From the NCBI GenBank assembly GCA_944323885.1, contig CALUUD010000001.1, positions 248,001 to 312,000 on the forward strand: a stretch of 64,000 nucleotides of DNA, written 5' to 3'. The stretch comes from an uncultured Helicobacteraceae bacterium (GTDB lineage Bacteria; Campylobacterota; Campylobacteria; Campylobacterales; Helicobacteraceae). Each line of letters begins with the position of its first letter. Positions within the stretch are counted from its first letter, which is position 1. Below, piece by piece: positions 37,409-47,536 of this stretch. Position numbers and translations under genes: made by a program. The notes under the pieces were generated by a model. The model did no database searches, was not told the origin of the DNA, and saw only the letters and a program-made list of their open reading frames with translations.

Positions 37409-38561
37409 TAAATTTGATATTTACTTTATACTTGTATTAATATGCAGTATATGTATAATATTATTTATTATTAGCGGGCTTAGTATAAGTTATCAAGAAT
37501 CAATATTATATTTTAGTAATGACAATATAACATCAAAATTATCTAGATTTTTTACATCAATATTTGGTGCAAATGATTATACATTCAGAATCTCAAATGT
37601 AATAATATTTGCCTTAAACTTAATACTAATATATCTAATATCTAAAAAAGTCCTAAAACACCAAAAAGATGCCATATTGTGCACCATTATTTATGCATTA
37701 ATACCTGGTGTAATTATGCAAGGCACACTTCTTAATCAATCATCAATTATATTATTTGTCGTGTTATTGGTATGCTATATAGAAATAGCATACGATAAAA
37801 TACCATACTTTATATTGGCTGTATCAATATTTTTAGGTCCAAGTATTGTTATGTTGTTTGTGGCATTATTTTTTTATGCATTAAGTATGAAAAAAAAATA
37901 TATGGCTATATTTGCAATTGTATGTTTTACCATCAATACATATATATTTGGTATTGATGTTAGTGGACGACCAAGTGGTAAATTTTTGGATGTAGTTGGG
38001 GCACTTGCATTATTATATTCCCCTCCTTTGTTTGTATATTATATATACACACTTTATAGAAATATAACAAAAGAAAAAAAGAATCTATTACTATATGTTA
38101 GTGTGTGTAGTCTTGTTGTTAGTATGCTTTTATCGATTAGGCAAAATGTTGATAAAGAAATATTTTTGTTTATGTCATTATGTGGAATTCCACTAATGAT
38201 AAAACAATTCCTAAGTGATATAAGGGTAAGACTTCCTATATTTCAAAATTCATATAAAAATAGATTTTTAATAGTTGTCACATTTCTCATAATAGAAGCA
38301 GCAATGTTAATTTTCTCTAAATATCTATATACAATAATAGAAAACCCAGCATTTTTAGATTCATTTTACATTGCAAAAGAGTTGAGTTTGCAACTAAAAG
38401 AAAGAAATATCTCTAGAGTAACAATAAATGATAAATCAATGAAAAAAAGATTGGAGTTTTATGGAATAGGAGATGGTGGGCAAATATTAAGAAAAGTTAA
38501 TAAAAATGGGAATATAATTATTCAATATAATGGGAAAATAGTAGCTAGATATGCAATATGA
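37395..38561 (+). CDS. Multi-pass membrane protein, GT-C glycosyltransferase-like
   Basis: 388 residues with about 9-10 membrane segments. The first loop carries SYQESILYFSND where GT-C enzymes have an acidic pair; the body follows the ArnT/PMT-like pattern (RISNVIIFALNLILIYLISK; IYALIPGVIMQGTLLNQ). The C-terminal part after residue 320 is a short soluble domain. It overlaps ilvA by 14 bp. A lipid-linked sugar transferase is the most likely role but the missing DD/DE pair weakens that. It is smaller than the phase-variable protein nearby and not clearly its paralogue. Confidence 0.55.
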   Translation: MNFINKFDIYFILVLICSICIILFIISGLSISYQESILYFSNDNITSKLSRFFTSIFGANDYTFRISNVIIFALNLILIYLISKKVLKHQKDAILCTIIYALIPGVIMQGTLLNQSSIILFVVLLVCYIEIAYDKIPYFILAVSIFLGPSIVMLFVALFFYALSMKKKYMAIFAIVCFTINTYIFGIDVSGRPSGKFLDVVGALALLYSPPLFVYYIYTLYRNITKEKKNLLLYVSVCSLVVSMLLSIRQNVDKEIFLFMSLCGIPLMIKQFLSDIRVRLPIFQNSYKNRFLIVVTFLIIEAAMLIFSKYLYTIIENPAFLDSFYIAKELSLQLKERNISRVTINDKSMKKRLEFYGIGDGGQILRKVNKNGNIIIQYNGKIVARYAI

Positions 38562-38581
38562 ATATCAAATAAGGCAAAAAA

Positions 38582-39199
38582 ATGGATATTGTTTTAATAT
38601 TTGATATTATTGGAATTGTTGCATTTGCAATTAGTGGTTTCTTAGTTGGGATAAGAAAGCAATTTGATATCTTAGGTATTGCAATAATGTCAGCTACTAC
38701 TGCATTTGGTGGTGGTATTGTGCGTGATAGCATTGTATCTAGAATGCCTTTTGTATTTAACTTTTATTATCCAAGTATTACATTATTTATTGTTCTTATA
38801 GGTTGCATTATTTTTAGAAAATTACTTGATGATACATTGGAGCAAAAAATTATATTTATTGTAATGGATGCAGTTGGACTGGTAGCATTTGCAATCTCTG
38901 GTGCATTGCTAGCTATTGATATGCATTTCAATTTATTTGGTGTTGCAATATTATCATTTATTACTGCAGTTGGAGGAAGCATTATAAGAGATTCTATTAT
39001 AAATGAAGTGCCTATGTTATTAAAGAGTGAAATATATGGCATTATTGCGATATATTGTGCTTTAACATTATTTATCTATTCATATTTTTTTGATGAGTAT
39101 AATGTCTATATTATCTCATTTGTTGCAATAAGTGCATTTTCATTAAGGATTGCTGCATATATAAAAAAATGGAAATTACCAACAATACACTATAAATAA
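38582..39199 (+). CDS. UPF0126 (TRIC-like) membrane protein
   Basis: 205 residues with two matching halves, each of three membrane segments. The halves carry GGGIVRDSI (about residue 42) and GGSIIRDSI (about residue 130), the UPF0126 signature. Related prokaryotic TRIC proteins are trimeric cation channels; some are linked to glycine uptake. A good AAGG site precedes the ATG. Converges with the flagellar hook gene, whose stop is 2 bp away. Confidence 0.9.
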   Translation: MDIVLIFDIIGIVAFAISGFLVGIRKQFDILGIAIMSATTAFGGGIVRDSIVSRMPFVFNFYYPSITLFIVLIGCIIFRKLLDDTLEQKIIFIVMDAVGLVAFAISGALLAIDMHFNLFGVAILSFITAVGGSIIRDSIINEVPMLLKSEIYGIIAIYCALTLFIYSYFFDEYNVYIISFVAISAFSLRIAAYIKKWKLPTIHYK

Positions 39200-39200
39200 A

Positions 39201-41396
39201 CTATCGTTTAAGGTTTATAGCTTCTTTTATCAAATCATCACCTGTTGTGAATGCTTTTGCATTCATTGCATAACCTCGTTGAAATACAATTAAATCAGTC
39301 ATAGCATCTGCAGGATTAACATTACTTGTTTCAAGATATTTATGCAAAACTTGGCCAAACCTAAGTTTGCCATCTACATCCCAACCAAGTATTGGACTTC
39401 CACTTGCAATAACACTTTCTTGACCATCTCTGCTTATAGCGCTCATTTCAAAAAGATTCCCACCAATTTTTTGCAAACCTTGATCATTTACAAATGCCAC
39501 TACACCAACTCTACCCATAGTCTCTGTAATACCATTTGAAAATGCAAGATTAATAAGACCATTGTTATCAATAGAAATATTGCTCAATTCTCCCTTTTGG
39601 ATACCATCTTTCATTTCACCTAATATTGATGAATCTACATAAGTAACACTTGTGCTACTTTTATCTTCACTACCATTTAAGCTATATAAAATGCTTCTAT
39701 CATTAACCTTTAACTCTATATCATCACTCTGGATAACCTTGCCATCCTTATCAAACACAATATTACTAGATACTTCATCACTAAGAATATTTAATCCATC
39801 TTTATCATATACAGCAGTCTTAACATTCCAAGTTTTCTTATCATTTGAGTTATCTTGAAGTATAAATTTTGAAATTATCACCTGTTTTTGACCATTTTCA
39901 TCAAATATTTCTGTTGTAGTCTTATAGTTTGCAACACCTATTTTGTCACTTAGGAACTTTTCACTATCCAATATTTTCCAATTCATTTTATCATCTTCTG
40001 GATTACCATTGCTAGAATCTCCAATCTTGATATATATTGAATTATTAAAATACACTAGATCATTTTTTAAATAATTTATGTTGCTATCATATTGATTAAT
40101 ATCAATATTTTTGACATCACCAAGTTCTTTCCAACTTGTTGTATCCTCTAAAGATGAATTTGCCTCATTTATTTTTTGATAAATCTTACCATTATTTTTA
40201 ACTAGATCATTAAGCTCATAACTAGATTCTGCATTGTAATCCTTAACTCCACTAGAATCCACTAAAGCCCAAGATTGACTATCATCTAATGGATTAGAAG
40301 ATCCACTAGAATCTAATCGCCTAAATATAGCACCATCAATTTTTGTGTAATCACCAATTTCATATATTTTAGAAGGATTAAAATCTTTAATTTTTAAATT
40401 ATCAAGTTCTTTTGATCCATTTAATCCAAGTTTATCAAACAATCTACCACTTAATTCAACACCAATATTTGAGAGTGAATTATTTTTTAATTCAAGTAAA
40501 ATATTTTTATGAAAATCGCCATTTGCATTACTATTTAATTCTAAATCTAGACCTGTTTTATCTTTTATTTTCTGAATTAGTTCACCAAGTGTCCTAAAAC
40601 CATTCTCACCATCGTCTTTATATTTAAAAATATATTCCTTAGTGTTATTATTTTGTGTTACTTTGATATTTGCATCATTAAATATCTCTGCATTTATTTG
40701 CTCATTATCAACTAAAAAAGAGTTAATATCTTGATTTAATATAGCCTCATTATCAACTACACCATTATTATTTGAGAATATTTCATAAGCTGGCAATATG
40801 CTTTGATTTGGATTCAAATTTATAGCTACATTAACCTTTGTAGTTTGTGTTGGACCATAATATAAATCTTGTGGAATCCTAAGTGGCTGCAATTCTCCAC
40901 TAGATAACGCCTCTTCATCAATTTCTTTGTTGCTTATAAAAACACCATCTTGTATCTTGCCTAAATCAACACCCATCATATAATGTCCGGATGAATTTAC
41001 AATATAACCTTTAGCATCTCTTAAAAATGATCCATCTCTAGTAAAAAAAGCATTTGAATTTGGTTCTTCTATATTAAAGTTACTACCTTCATTATTTCCA
41101 ACTACAAACCAACCTTTTCCTGCATATGCAATATTTAACTCCCCATCACTTTCTTTATAACTACCACTTATAGTAGATATTGCATTTGAAGCAGCACTAG
41201 AACCATAGTTCATATCACTAGAGACAGGAGAGTTTGGATTGGTTGAATTTAATGCATTTGAAAATAGGCTTTTAAATTCTGGCATATTTGCTCTATAACC
41301 GGTAGTATTAATATTTGCAATATTATTGGAAGTAGAATCTAATCCAAATTGATGAGTTTTAATACCACTATATCCATTAAATAAAGTAGAATTCAT
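39201..41396 (-). CDS. flgE: Flagellar hook-family protein FlgE with CBM-like insert
   Basis: 731 residues. The N-terminus STLFNGYSGIKTHQFGLDST and the NNIANINTTGYRA motif, and the C-terminal ETSNVNPADAMTDLIVFQRG, are those of FlgE/FlgF/FlgG axial proteins. Length is that of a Campylobacterota hook protein. Genus members often have two flgE genes; this one lies next to flgD and fliK, so it may be the hook or the second copy (FlgE2). Residues about 340-475 are three tandem repeats that look like carbohydrate-binding modules (see separate entry). It starts 18 bp after flgD stops. Confidence 0.92.
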   Translation of the reverse strand: MNSTLFNGYSGIKTHQFGLDSTSNNIANINTTGYRANMPEFKSLFSNALNSTNPNSPVSSDMNYGSSAASNAISTISGSYKESDGELNIAYAGKGWFVVGNNEGSNFNIEEPNSNAFFTRDGSFLRDAKGYIVNSSGHYMMGVDLGKIQDGVFISNKEIDEEALSSGELQPLRIPQDLYYGPTQTTKVNVAINLNPNQSILPAYEIFSNNNGVVDNEAILNQDINSFLVDNEQINAEIFNDANIKVTQNNNTKEYIFKYKDDGENGFRTLGELIQKIKDKTGLDLELNSNANGDFHKNILLELKNNSLSNIGVELSGRLFDKLGLNGSKELDNLKIKDFNPSKIYEIGDYTKIDGAIFRRLDSSGSSNPLDDSQSWALVDSSGVKDYNAESSYELNDLVKNNGKIYQKINEANSSLEDTTSWKELGDVKNIDINQYDSNINYLKNDLVYFNNSIYIKIGDSSNGNPEDDKMNWKILDSEKFLSDKIGVANYKTTTEIFDENGQKQVIISKFILQDNSNDKKTWNVKTAVYDKDGLNILSDEVSSNIVFDKDGKVIQSDDIELKVNDRSILYSLNGSEDKSSTSVTYVDSSILGEMKDGIQKGELSNISIDNNGLINLAFSNGITETMGRVGVVAFVNDQGLQKIGGNLFEMSAISRDGQESVIASGSPILGWDVDGKLRFGQVLHKYLETSNVNPADAMTDLIVFQRGYAMNAKAFTTGDDLIKEAINLKR
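39970..40377 (-). repeat. Three CBM5/12-like tandem repeats inside FlgE
   Basis: Residues about 340-475 hold three units of about 40-45 residues with the pattern Y-x4-D-x-(V/T)-x-x-(G/N)-x-(I/F)-(Y/F), then NP or SL before DD/ED and a W: KIYEIGDYTKIDGAIFRRL...W; SSYELNDLVKNNGKIYQKI...W; INYLKNDLVYFNNSIYIKI...W. This resembles the chitin-binding CBM5/12 fold. Boundaries are approximate. Confidence 0.7.
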
Positions 41397-41414
41397 ATTA
41401 ATATCCTTAGTGAT

Positions 41415-42257
41415 TTATTGCTTTTTTGCATAAAATTCTAATGCATCCTCAAGTGGAACTATAAGTTCCCCAAGTCTTAAATGTGGCTTACCATCATTAA
41501 AGATAATACTTTGAACTTCTCCTCTGCCTAGTCTAGCTACATTGAAATTACCATCTAAATTCTGATTATAATTTGCTATCACATTATAAGCTCCACTTGG
41601 AAGAGCATTTCCTAAGTTATCCCTAGAATCCCAACTAAACCTTAAATATCCACCCATACCATTATATGCACTAATATCAAACTCACGCACTAATTCTTTA
41701 TTTTCATTAAAGATCATTATTGTAGGTCTGCCTTTGCTTATATCAATATTTTCATCAAAATAAAGCTCAAAATCTATATCTTTACCCTCTTCTACATTCA
41801 ATCCATTAATTTTAGTTTCTACAATTTTGCCTATCATATTAATGCTATTATATGGTGATGAAGTAAGCACATTTGAATTATTATCAACTAAAGATTCTGA
41901 ACTTTTATTAATACTTGCAAGCAATGCCTCAAGTGTAGTTTTCATATCATTTTGAAAACTTCTTAATTCTTCATTTGTTGCTTGTGTGCTTTTCATAGCA
42001 TCTGCAACTTCAATCATAGTTTGCTTTGTTTGTTCTTGCATTTCAACTTGAGTTAATTGGGCTGTTTGTGTGATAATTTTGTCAGTCTCCATTGGTGAAG
42101 TTGGATCTTGATTCTTCAATTGCTCTAAAAATAATTTCATAAAAGCATCATTATCAAGTTCATTTGGATTCTTTTTTGGTTTTTCACTCTGTGCCTTATT
42201 GTATCCTGTAACTTCATTTAAATCTATTGGTTGCTTTATTCCGTCTGTTGTCATCAT
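41415..42257 (-). CDS. flgD: Flagellar hook assembly (cap) protein FlgD
   Basis: 280 residues. FlgD caps the growing hook and is replaced by HAP1. The family N-terminus is clear: LDNDAFMKLFLEQLKNQDPTSPMETD near residue 33, then TAQLTQVEMQEQTKQ. A C-terminal Ig/tudor-like beta region includes FSWDSRDNLGNALPSGAYNV near residue 210. It starts 6 bp after fliK. The two Met codons at the start are equivalent. Confidence 0.95.
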   Translation of the reverse strand: MMTTDGIKQPIDLNEVTGYNKAQSEKPKKNPNELDNDAFMKLFLEQLKNQDPTSPMETDKIITQTAQLTQVEMQEQTKQTMIEVADAMKSTQATNEELRSFQNDMKTTLEALLASINKSSESLVDNNSNVLTSSPYNSINMIGKIVETKINGLNVEEGKDIDFELYFDENIDISKGRPTIMIFNENKELVREFDISAYNGMGGYLRFSWDSRDNLGNALPSGAYNVIANYNQNLDGNFNVARLGRGEVQSIIFNDGKPHLRLGELIVPLEDALEFYAKKQ

Positions 42258-42263
42258 AATCCT

Positions 42264-44027
42264 TTATGCATAATTATTTACAAGAGTTATTTCTAAGTTT
42301 GCTATTTCATTATCTACTTCATCACGAGAATCTATAGATTTACTTAAATGCCTAAAATTCCATTTTCCACTATTATCACTAAAGCCCATTTGAGATCCAT
42401 TTGAAAAACTCATTGTTATATTTTCATATCCTATTTGACTAAGTGCAGAACGAAGATCACTTTGATTTTGGATAAACAAATTTATAGTATTTTGATTACC
42501 ATTTAGTTGAAGTTGTATATTTTTTCCTTGATGAGTTACGCTAACTTCAATACTACCTAGATTCGCTGGATTCAACTCTAATGTTAATTTTGAAAGTGGT
42601 GGCTTATAATTAATAATCTCTTGTTTTAGTGCTCTTGCAAAACTATTAAAAGTTTCTTTTAAGTCTATATTTTTTTGAACCTGATCATTTTTTACATTAT
42701 TTGCATTAATAGCATCTAAATTTTTATCATTAGTTACTTGTTTTACATCATTCTCTTGTTTTATATCATTTTTGTTGCTCACCTTAAAACTAGTTGGTTT
42801 TAAATCTTTATTTTCGTTAATAGCTGATTCTTGTTGCAATAATTCTCTTGTATTTAGGTCACTCTTTATCTCTTTATTTTGGATATTTTGATGAATATGA
42901 GATTGTTGCAATTCTTGTTTTTGTGAAATCCTTGATTGTTCTTTTATATCTTTTTTTTGACCTTGATTATTTTCTTTACTATCTAAATTATCTTTTTGTT
43001 GCATATTTATATTTTTAATATCATCTTTAATAGTATTTTTTATATTATTCAATCTATTCATATCTTTATTATCATATTGCACAGCTTCCTGCTTATCTAA
43101 TTTTTCTAAAGAATTAAAACTATTTTTTGAAGATTCTATTTTTTCTTTTAATTCATTATTCTTTAATTCAAGTGTTTTTTTATTATCAATCTCATTTGGC
43201 TTATTTACCTCTTTTTTATGCTGTATTTTTGTAAGATTTAAAGCTAATTCATCAGCTTTTTTTATCAAATCACTCAATTTTTTGCCATCACTTGGTTTAA
43301 GGAGCGACAAAGCATCAAATGCTTTAAAAGCACCATATTTAAGCGTATCTTTTAGTGACAATTTAATATCATTATCGCTAATGGTAGAAAATTTTGATGT
43401 AGTATCTTTTAATATATTATTTATTAAAGAATTATTGCTACTTTCTTTTATGCTATTTGCAATACCCGCATCTTTAACATCTGTAATTTCTTCTCTTGTA
43501 TCAAGTTTTAAAATATCTGCATTAGATGTCTTTACTTGTGCAGTGTAAGGCTCTTCTTTTGTATTGCTAATTACAGGTATGCTTTTTGCATCATCTTTGT
43601 TAGCAACAACATCATTTTGAGATCTATTTTGTAATATTTTTTTTAAAAGTTCATCTTTTACTTCTTTATTATTAATCTCTTTAGAATCATTTATTAAAGG
43701 AGAAAAACTATCTGACTTAATAGCAGATGGTTGTTCATCTAATTTGGTATCAATTTGACTTTGATTAGCATTGGATTCAAATGCAATTTTTTGAATATGA
43801 TTTTTTTGTGGCAAAGACTTTAAGTGCTGCATATAATCTTTATCATTTAAGTGCATTTTTTTTTGTGGAATCTTGCTTTGAGATGGCAAAGCAGATTCCA
43901 TACTTTTTTTGGGCTTATCTGTTTTTCCAAGATTATCTAAAAACTTTGAAAAATCTGCACTATTCTTTTTTGTAGGCTTTTTTGTTATATTTGATGTTGC
44001 ATCGTTTTCTATACTATTTACAACCAT
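42264..44027 (-). CDS. fliK: Flagellar hook-length control protein FliK
   Basis: 587 residues. The middle (residues 40-450) is Lys/Asn/Gln-rich low-complexity, as in FliK molecular rulers. The C-terminal domain has the switch motif LTLELNPANLGSIEVSVTHQ near residue 480, then LNGNQNTINLFIQNQSDLRSALSQIG, which contacts FlhB. Order fliK-flgD-flgE is the usual one. FlhB itself is coded at 4730-5788. Confidence 0.9.
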   Translation of the reverse strand: MVVNSIENDATSNITKKPTKKNSADFSKFLDNLGKTDKPKKSMESALPSQSKIPQKKMHLNDKDYMQHLKSLPQKNHIQKIAFESNANQSQIDTKLDEQPSAIKSDSFSPLINDSKEINNKEVKDELLKKILQNRSQNDVVANKDDAKSIPVISNTKEEPYTAQVKTSNADILKLDTREEITDVKDAGIANSIKESSNNSLINNILKDTTSKFSTISDNDIKLSLKDTLKYGAFKAFDALSLLKPSDGKKLSDLIKKADELALNLTKIQHKKEVNKPNEIDNKKTLELKNNELKEKIESSKNSFNSLEKLDKQEAVQYDNKDMNRLNNIKNTIKDDIKNINMQQKDNLDSKENNQGQKKDIKEQSRISQKQELQQSHIHQNIQNKEIKSDLNTRELLQQESAINENKDLKPTSFKVSNKNDIKQENDVKQVTNDKNLDAINANNVKNDQVQKNIDLKETFNSFARALKQEIINYKPPLSKLTLELNPANLGSIEVSVTHQGKNIQLQLNGNQNTINLFIQNQSDLRSALSQIGYENITMSFSNGSQMGFSDNSGKWNFRHLSKSIDSRDEVDNEIANLEITLVNNYA

Positions 44028-44176
44028 ATCCTAACCTAAAGTATTTTATTTTATTAAGTCTCAAACTACATTAAGCAATTGCTATTCCTAAAAGACAAAC
44101 AAACAAATATAAATATTTTTTAAAGCTAAAAATTTATAGAATACATCCTTTTTAATTTAATCTTAAATCACAAGAA

Positions 44177-45982
44177 ATGGAAAATATGCAAAATATAAGA
44201 AATATAGCAGTTATAGCACATGTAGATCACGGAAAAACAACACTAGTAGATGGATTACTTACACAATCTGGGACATTTAGTGAGAGAGAACAAATAGATG
44301 AAAGAGTAATGGATAGCAATGACCTTGAGAGAGAAAGAGGAATTACAATTCTCTCAAAAAATACTGCTATCAATTACAAAGGGACAAAGATTAATATTAT
44401 TGATACTCCTGGGCACGCAGATTTTGGTGGAGAAGTAGAGAGAGTTTTAAAAATGGTAGATGGCGTGCTTTTGCTTGTAGATGCACAAGAAGGGGTAATG
44501 CCACAAACTAAGTTTGTTGTAAAAAAAGCATTGAGTTTTGGAATTCGTCCTATTGTTGTTGTAAATAAAATTGATAAACCTGCTGCTGAACCAGATAGGG
44601 TTATAGATGAAGTTTTTGATTTATTTGTAGCAATGGGTGCAAGTGATGAACAGCTTGATTTTCCTGTGATATATGCTGCTGCTAGAGATGGGTATGCTAT
44701 TAAAAATTTAGATGATGAGAAAAAAAACTTGGAACCATTGTTTGAAGCAATTTTAGAGTATGTTCCAATGCCAAGTGGAAGCGTAGATTCTCCGTTACAA
44801 ATGCAAATTTTTACACTTGATTATGATAACTATGTGGGTAAGATTGGAATTGCACGGGTATTTAATGGAAAAATTAAAAAAGGCGAAAATGTCATGCTTG
44901 CTAAAAGTGATGGTGAGAAAGAAACTGGAAGAATAACAAAACTCATAGGCTTTTTAGGACTTGCTCGCACAGAAATAGAGAGTGCGCAAGCAGGTGATAT
45001 TGTTGCTATTGCAGGTTTTAATGCTGTTGATGTAGGAGATTCTATCGTAGATCCAAACAATCCAATGCCACTTGATCCAATGCATCTTGAAGAACCCACA
45101 ATGAGTGTATATTTTGCAGTTAACGATAGCCCACTTGCAGGACTTGAAGGGAAACATGTAACAGCCAATAAAATAAAAGATAGATTACTAAAAGAAATGC
45201 AAACAAATATAGCAATGCGTTGTGAAGAAATGGGTGAAGGTAAATTTAGAGTAAGTGGTAGAGGCGAGTTACAAATAACAATTCTAGCAGAAAATCTTAG
45301 AAGGGAAGGGTTTGAATTTAGCATCTCAAGACCAGAGGTAATAATAAAAGAAGAAAATGGTATAAAAATGGAACCATTTGAACATTTAGTGATTGATACT
45401 CCTCAAGATTTTAGTGGAACAATTATTGAGAGACTAGGACGCAGAAAAGCTGAAATGAAAGCAATGAATCCAATGGGAGATGGATATACAAGATTAGAAT
45501 TTGAAATTCCAGCTCGTGGGTTAATTGGTTATAGAAGCGAATTTTTAACAGATACAAAAGGTGAAGGGGTAATGAATCATAGCTTTTTGGAATTTCGGCC
45601 ATTTAGTGGAAATGTAGAATCTCGTAAAAATGGCGCATTAATCTCTATGGAAAATGGAGAAGCTACAGGATTCTCACTTTTTAATATTCAAGAGCGTGGA
45701 GTATTATTTGTCACACCACAAACAAAAGTATATGTAGGGATGGTTATAGGAGAACATAGTAGAGATAATGACTTAGATGTAAATCCTATTAAATCAAAAC
45801 ATCTAACAAATATGCGAGCAAGTGGTAGCGATGATGCGATAAAACTTGTCCCACCAAGAGATCTCACACTAGAACGCGCTTTAGAATGGATAGAAGATGA
45901 TGAGATTTTGGAGGTTACACCACAAAGCATTAGAATCCGTAAAAAAATCTTAGATCCAAATCAAAGGAAGAGAAAAAAGTAA
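44177..45982 (+). CDS. typA: Ribosome-associated GTPase TypA/BipA
   Basis: 601 residues, full length. The G1 loop [11 protein letters not shown]3 [10 protein letters not shown] and G4 NKIDKP are all present, followed by EF-G-like domains and the C-terminal domain of BipA ([25 protein letters not shown]). It assists 50S assembly and stress adaptation. Start could be the first ATG or one three codons later, which is better spaced from GGAAAAT. A hairpin terminator follows. Codon use and GC content look slightly higher than in neighbours. Confidence 0.97.
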   Translation: MENMQNIRNIAVIAHVDHGKTTLVDGLLTQSGTFSEREQIDERVMDSNDLERERGITILSKNTAINYKGTKINIIDTPGHADFGGEVERVLKMVDGVLLLVDAQEGVMPQTKFVVKKALSFGIRPIVVVNKIDKPAAEPDRVIDEVFDLFVAMGASDEQLDFPVIYAAARDGYAIKNLDDEKKNLEPLFEAILEYVPMPSGSVDSPLQMQIFTLDYDNYVGKIGIARVFNGKIKKGENVMLAKSDGEKETGRITKLIGFLGLARTEIESAQAGDIVAIAGFNAVDVGDSIVDPNNPMPLDPMHLEEPTMSVYFAVNDSPLAGLEGKHVTANKIKDRLLKEMQTNIAMRCEEMGEGKFRVSGRGELQITILAENLRREGFEFSISRPEVIIKEENGIKMEPFEHLVIDTPQDFSGTIIERLGRRKAEMKAMNPMGDGYTRLEFEIPARGLIGYRSEFLTDTKGEGVMNHSFLEFRPFSGNVESRKNGALISMENGEATGFSLFNIQERGVLFVTPQTKVYVGMVIGEHSRDNDLDVNPIKSKHLTNMRASGSDDAIKLVPPRDLTLERALEWIEDDEILEVTPQSIRIRKKILDPNQRKRKK

Positions 45983-46018
45983 AATCACTACCAAGCATCA
46001 TTACTTGGCAGTGATTTT
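45981..46018 (+). terminator. Terminator of typA
   Basis: AAAATCACTACCAAG pairs with CTTGGCAGTGATTTT around an 8-base loop (15-bp stem, one mismatch), ending in TTTT directly downstream of the typA stop. Confidence 0.8.
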
Positions 46019-46226
46019 AAATTGCATAAAGTATAATATCTTCACCTACACCCTGTCTATTTCTTAAGAATAATTTATAAATTGTATCCAAAAAAGAATG
46101 TATAGTTTGTTTTATGCTATAGTGCTTCAATTTTAAGACTTCTATATCCATTTATATCACAATAAAAATATAAAACACGATACAATACATTGTAATTGAT
46201 ATAAATAATAATATAAGGAATAGATT

Positions 46227-46850
46227 ATGAATAAATTTCTAGAGGCTATGGAATTTAGACATGCTTGTAAAGAATTTGATAACAATAAAAGTATAGATGA
46301 AGAAAAATTTTTAGATATTTTAGAATCAGGAAGACTATCACCAAGCTCAATGGGAATGGAGCCAACAAGATTTGTAATAATAGAAAATACTCAATTAAAA
46401 GAAAAATTACGAATCCTTTGCTGGAATCAAGTTCAAATAACAAGTGCTGCAAAAGTAGTAGTATTAAAAACTATTATTCAATCTCTTATACCACCATCAA
46501 ATTATGTAGATTCTATATCTTTTAGAAGAGGAAAAACAAAACAAGAAAGAGAAGCTTGGATTCAAAGATATGGAAATTTTTTAGAATCTATGCAAGCTAA
46601 AGGTATAAATGTAGAAAACTGGGGACAAAAACAAGCATATATAGCAGCAAGTTCTATGATGAATTGTGCTGCGTATATGGGGATAGATTCTTGTCCTATA
46701 GAGGGATTTGATATCGATGGTGTAAATCAATTATTAGGATTTGATACATTTAAAGAAAGCGTAGCATTAATACTAACATTTGGATATAGAATAAAAGAGC
46801 AACAAAAAAGATATAGATTAAATCTTAATGAACTTGTAGAATATAGATAA
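46227..46850 (+). CDS. Nitroreductase-family NAD(P)H flavin oxidoreductase (RdxA/NfsB-like)
   Basis: 207 residues. FMN-binding nitroreductase features: RHACKEFDNNKSIDEEKF at the N-terminus, the LESGRLSPSSMGMEPTRFVI block and CPIEGFDIDGVNQLLG near residue 160. The text matches the general shape of RdxA/FrxA and NfsB. These reduce quinones, flavins or nitro drugs such as metronidazole; the real substrate is unknown. Good AAGGAA site before the ATG. The next gene downstream is a decayed one on the other strand. Confidence 0.9.
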   Translation: MNKFLEAMEFRHACKEFDNNKSIDEEKFLDILESGRLSPSSMGMEPTRFVIIENTQLKEKLRILCWNQVQITSAAKVVVLKTIIQSLIPPSNYVDSISFRRGKTKQEREAWIQRYGNFLESMQAKGINVENWGQKQAYIAASSMMNCAAYMGIDSCPIEGFDIDGVNQLLGFDTFKESVALILTFGYRIKEQQKRYRLNLNELVEYR

Positions 46851-46879
46851 TCCCAAAATATAATATTTGGGATCTTGCC

Positions 46880-47274
46880 TCAACATTTACTACTAATATA
46901 AATATAAAAATATTTACTTTCATACTTTTTAAATCCAAATTCTTCCATTTTGCTTAGTGTATTTAAGCTTTTTATCAAGAATTCATCATTTGGATTTTTT
47001 ATTTTTTTGGGTCAAACCACATAGAATCTTTATTTAGAATAATTACATTTGCAATGGAATAAAAGCTAAAACACCTAAATAAACGCTACTTATATAATAT
47101 CCACTCCAAGATTTATTTACAAAGAAAAATAAATATAAAAAACTAATTATTACTGCACCAATGATTGGAAAAAATAAGTCCAAATCTCTATTTTTATCTT
47201 TAAAAAATCTACAAATAAAGAATAGGCTAAATAAATAAGTATGCATATATAAAATTATCTTTTACAAAACTCAT
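46880..47274 (-). pseudogene. Decayed small membrane-protein gene (three frameshifts)
   Basis: The ATG at 47272-47274 with AAAGGAGAAAT before it starts MSFVKDNFIYAYLF, then hits a stop after 15 codons. The next frame continues (SLFFICRFFKDKNRDLDLF ... YLGVLAFI), a third continues (ANVIILNKDSMWFDPKK), and after a second A-run the last piece reads NPNDEFLIKSLNTLSKMEEF to a TGA at 46880-46882. Joined, it is about 130 residues with about three membrane segments. The family is not recognised. It accounts for most of the gene-free stretch 46851-47536; the rest (47275-47536) is AT-rich metE leader in which I see no further structure. Confidence 0.7.
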
Positions 47275-47536
47275 ATTTCTCCTTTAACTAAAATAAAAAA
47301 ATATAGTAGCCTCAATTAGCGACAAAAGTAAATAAATATCTAATAATATATAAAAAATTGATACTACAATATGTATTTGTTACTTTTTGTATATATTGAG
47401 TAAAGATAGCGCTGCATGTATTTTTAAGGAACTATTAGTATCTAGTGAGATAAAAATCTATACAAAAAAATAAAAATATATATTGTATTTGATTATTTTA
47501 TGCAATAATTTTATAAATTTTTATGAAGGATTAAAA

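Noticed and set aside
46017-46151. A 44-codon minus-strand frame between typA and the nitroreductase gene
   Set aside because: No ribosome site, it overlaps the typA terminator and shows no recognisable motif; the AT-rich DNA makes such a frame likely by chance. It might be the tail of a lost gene, but nothing supports that.
47275-47536. A riboswitch or attenuator before metE
   Set aside because: I found no SAM-type core or stable hairpin with a T run in the AT-rich leader.
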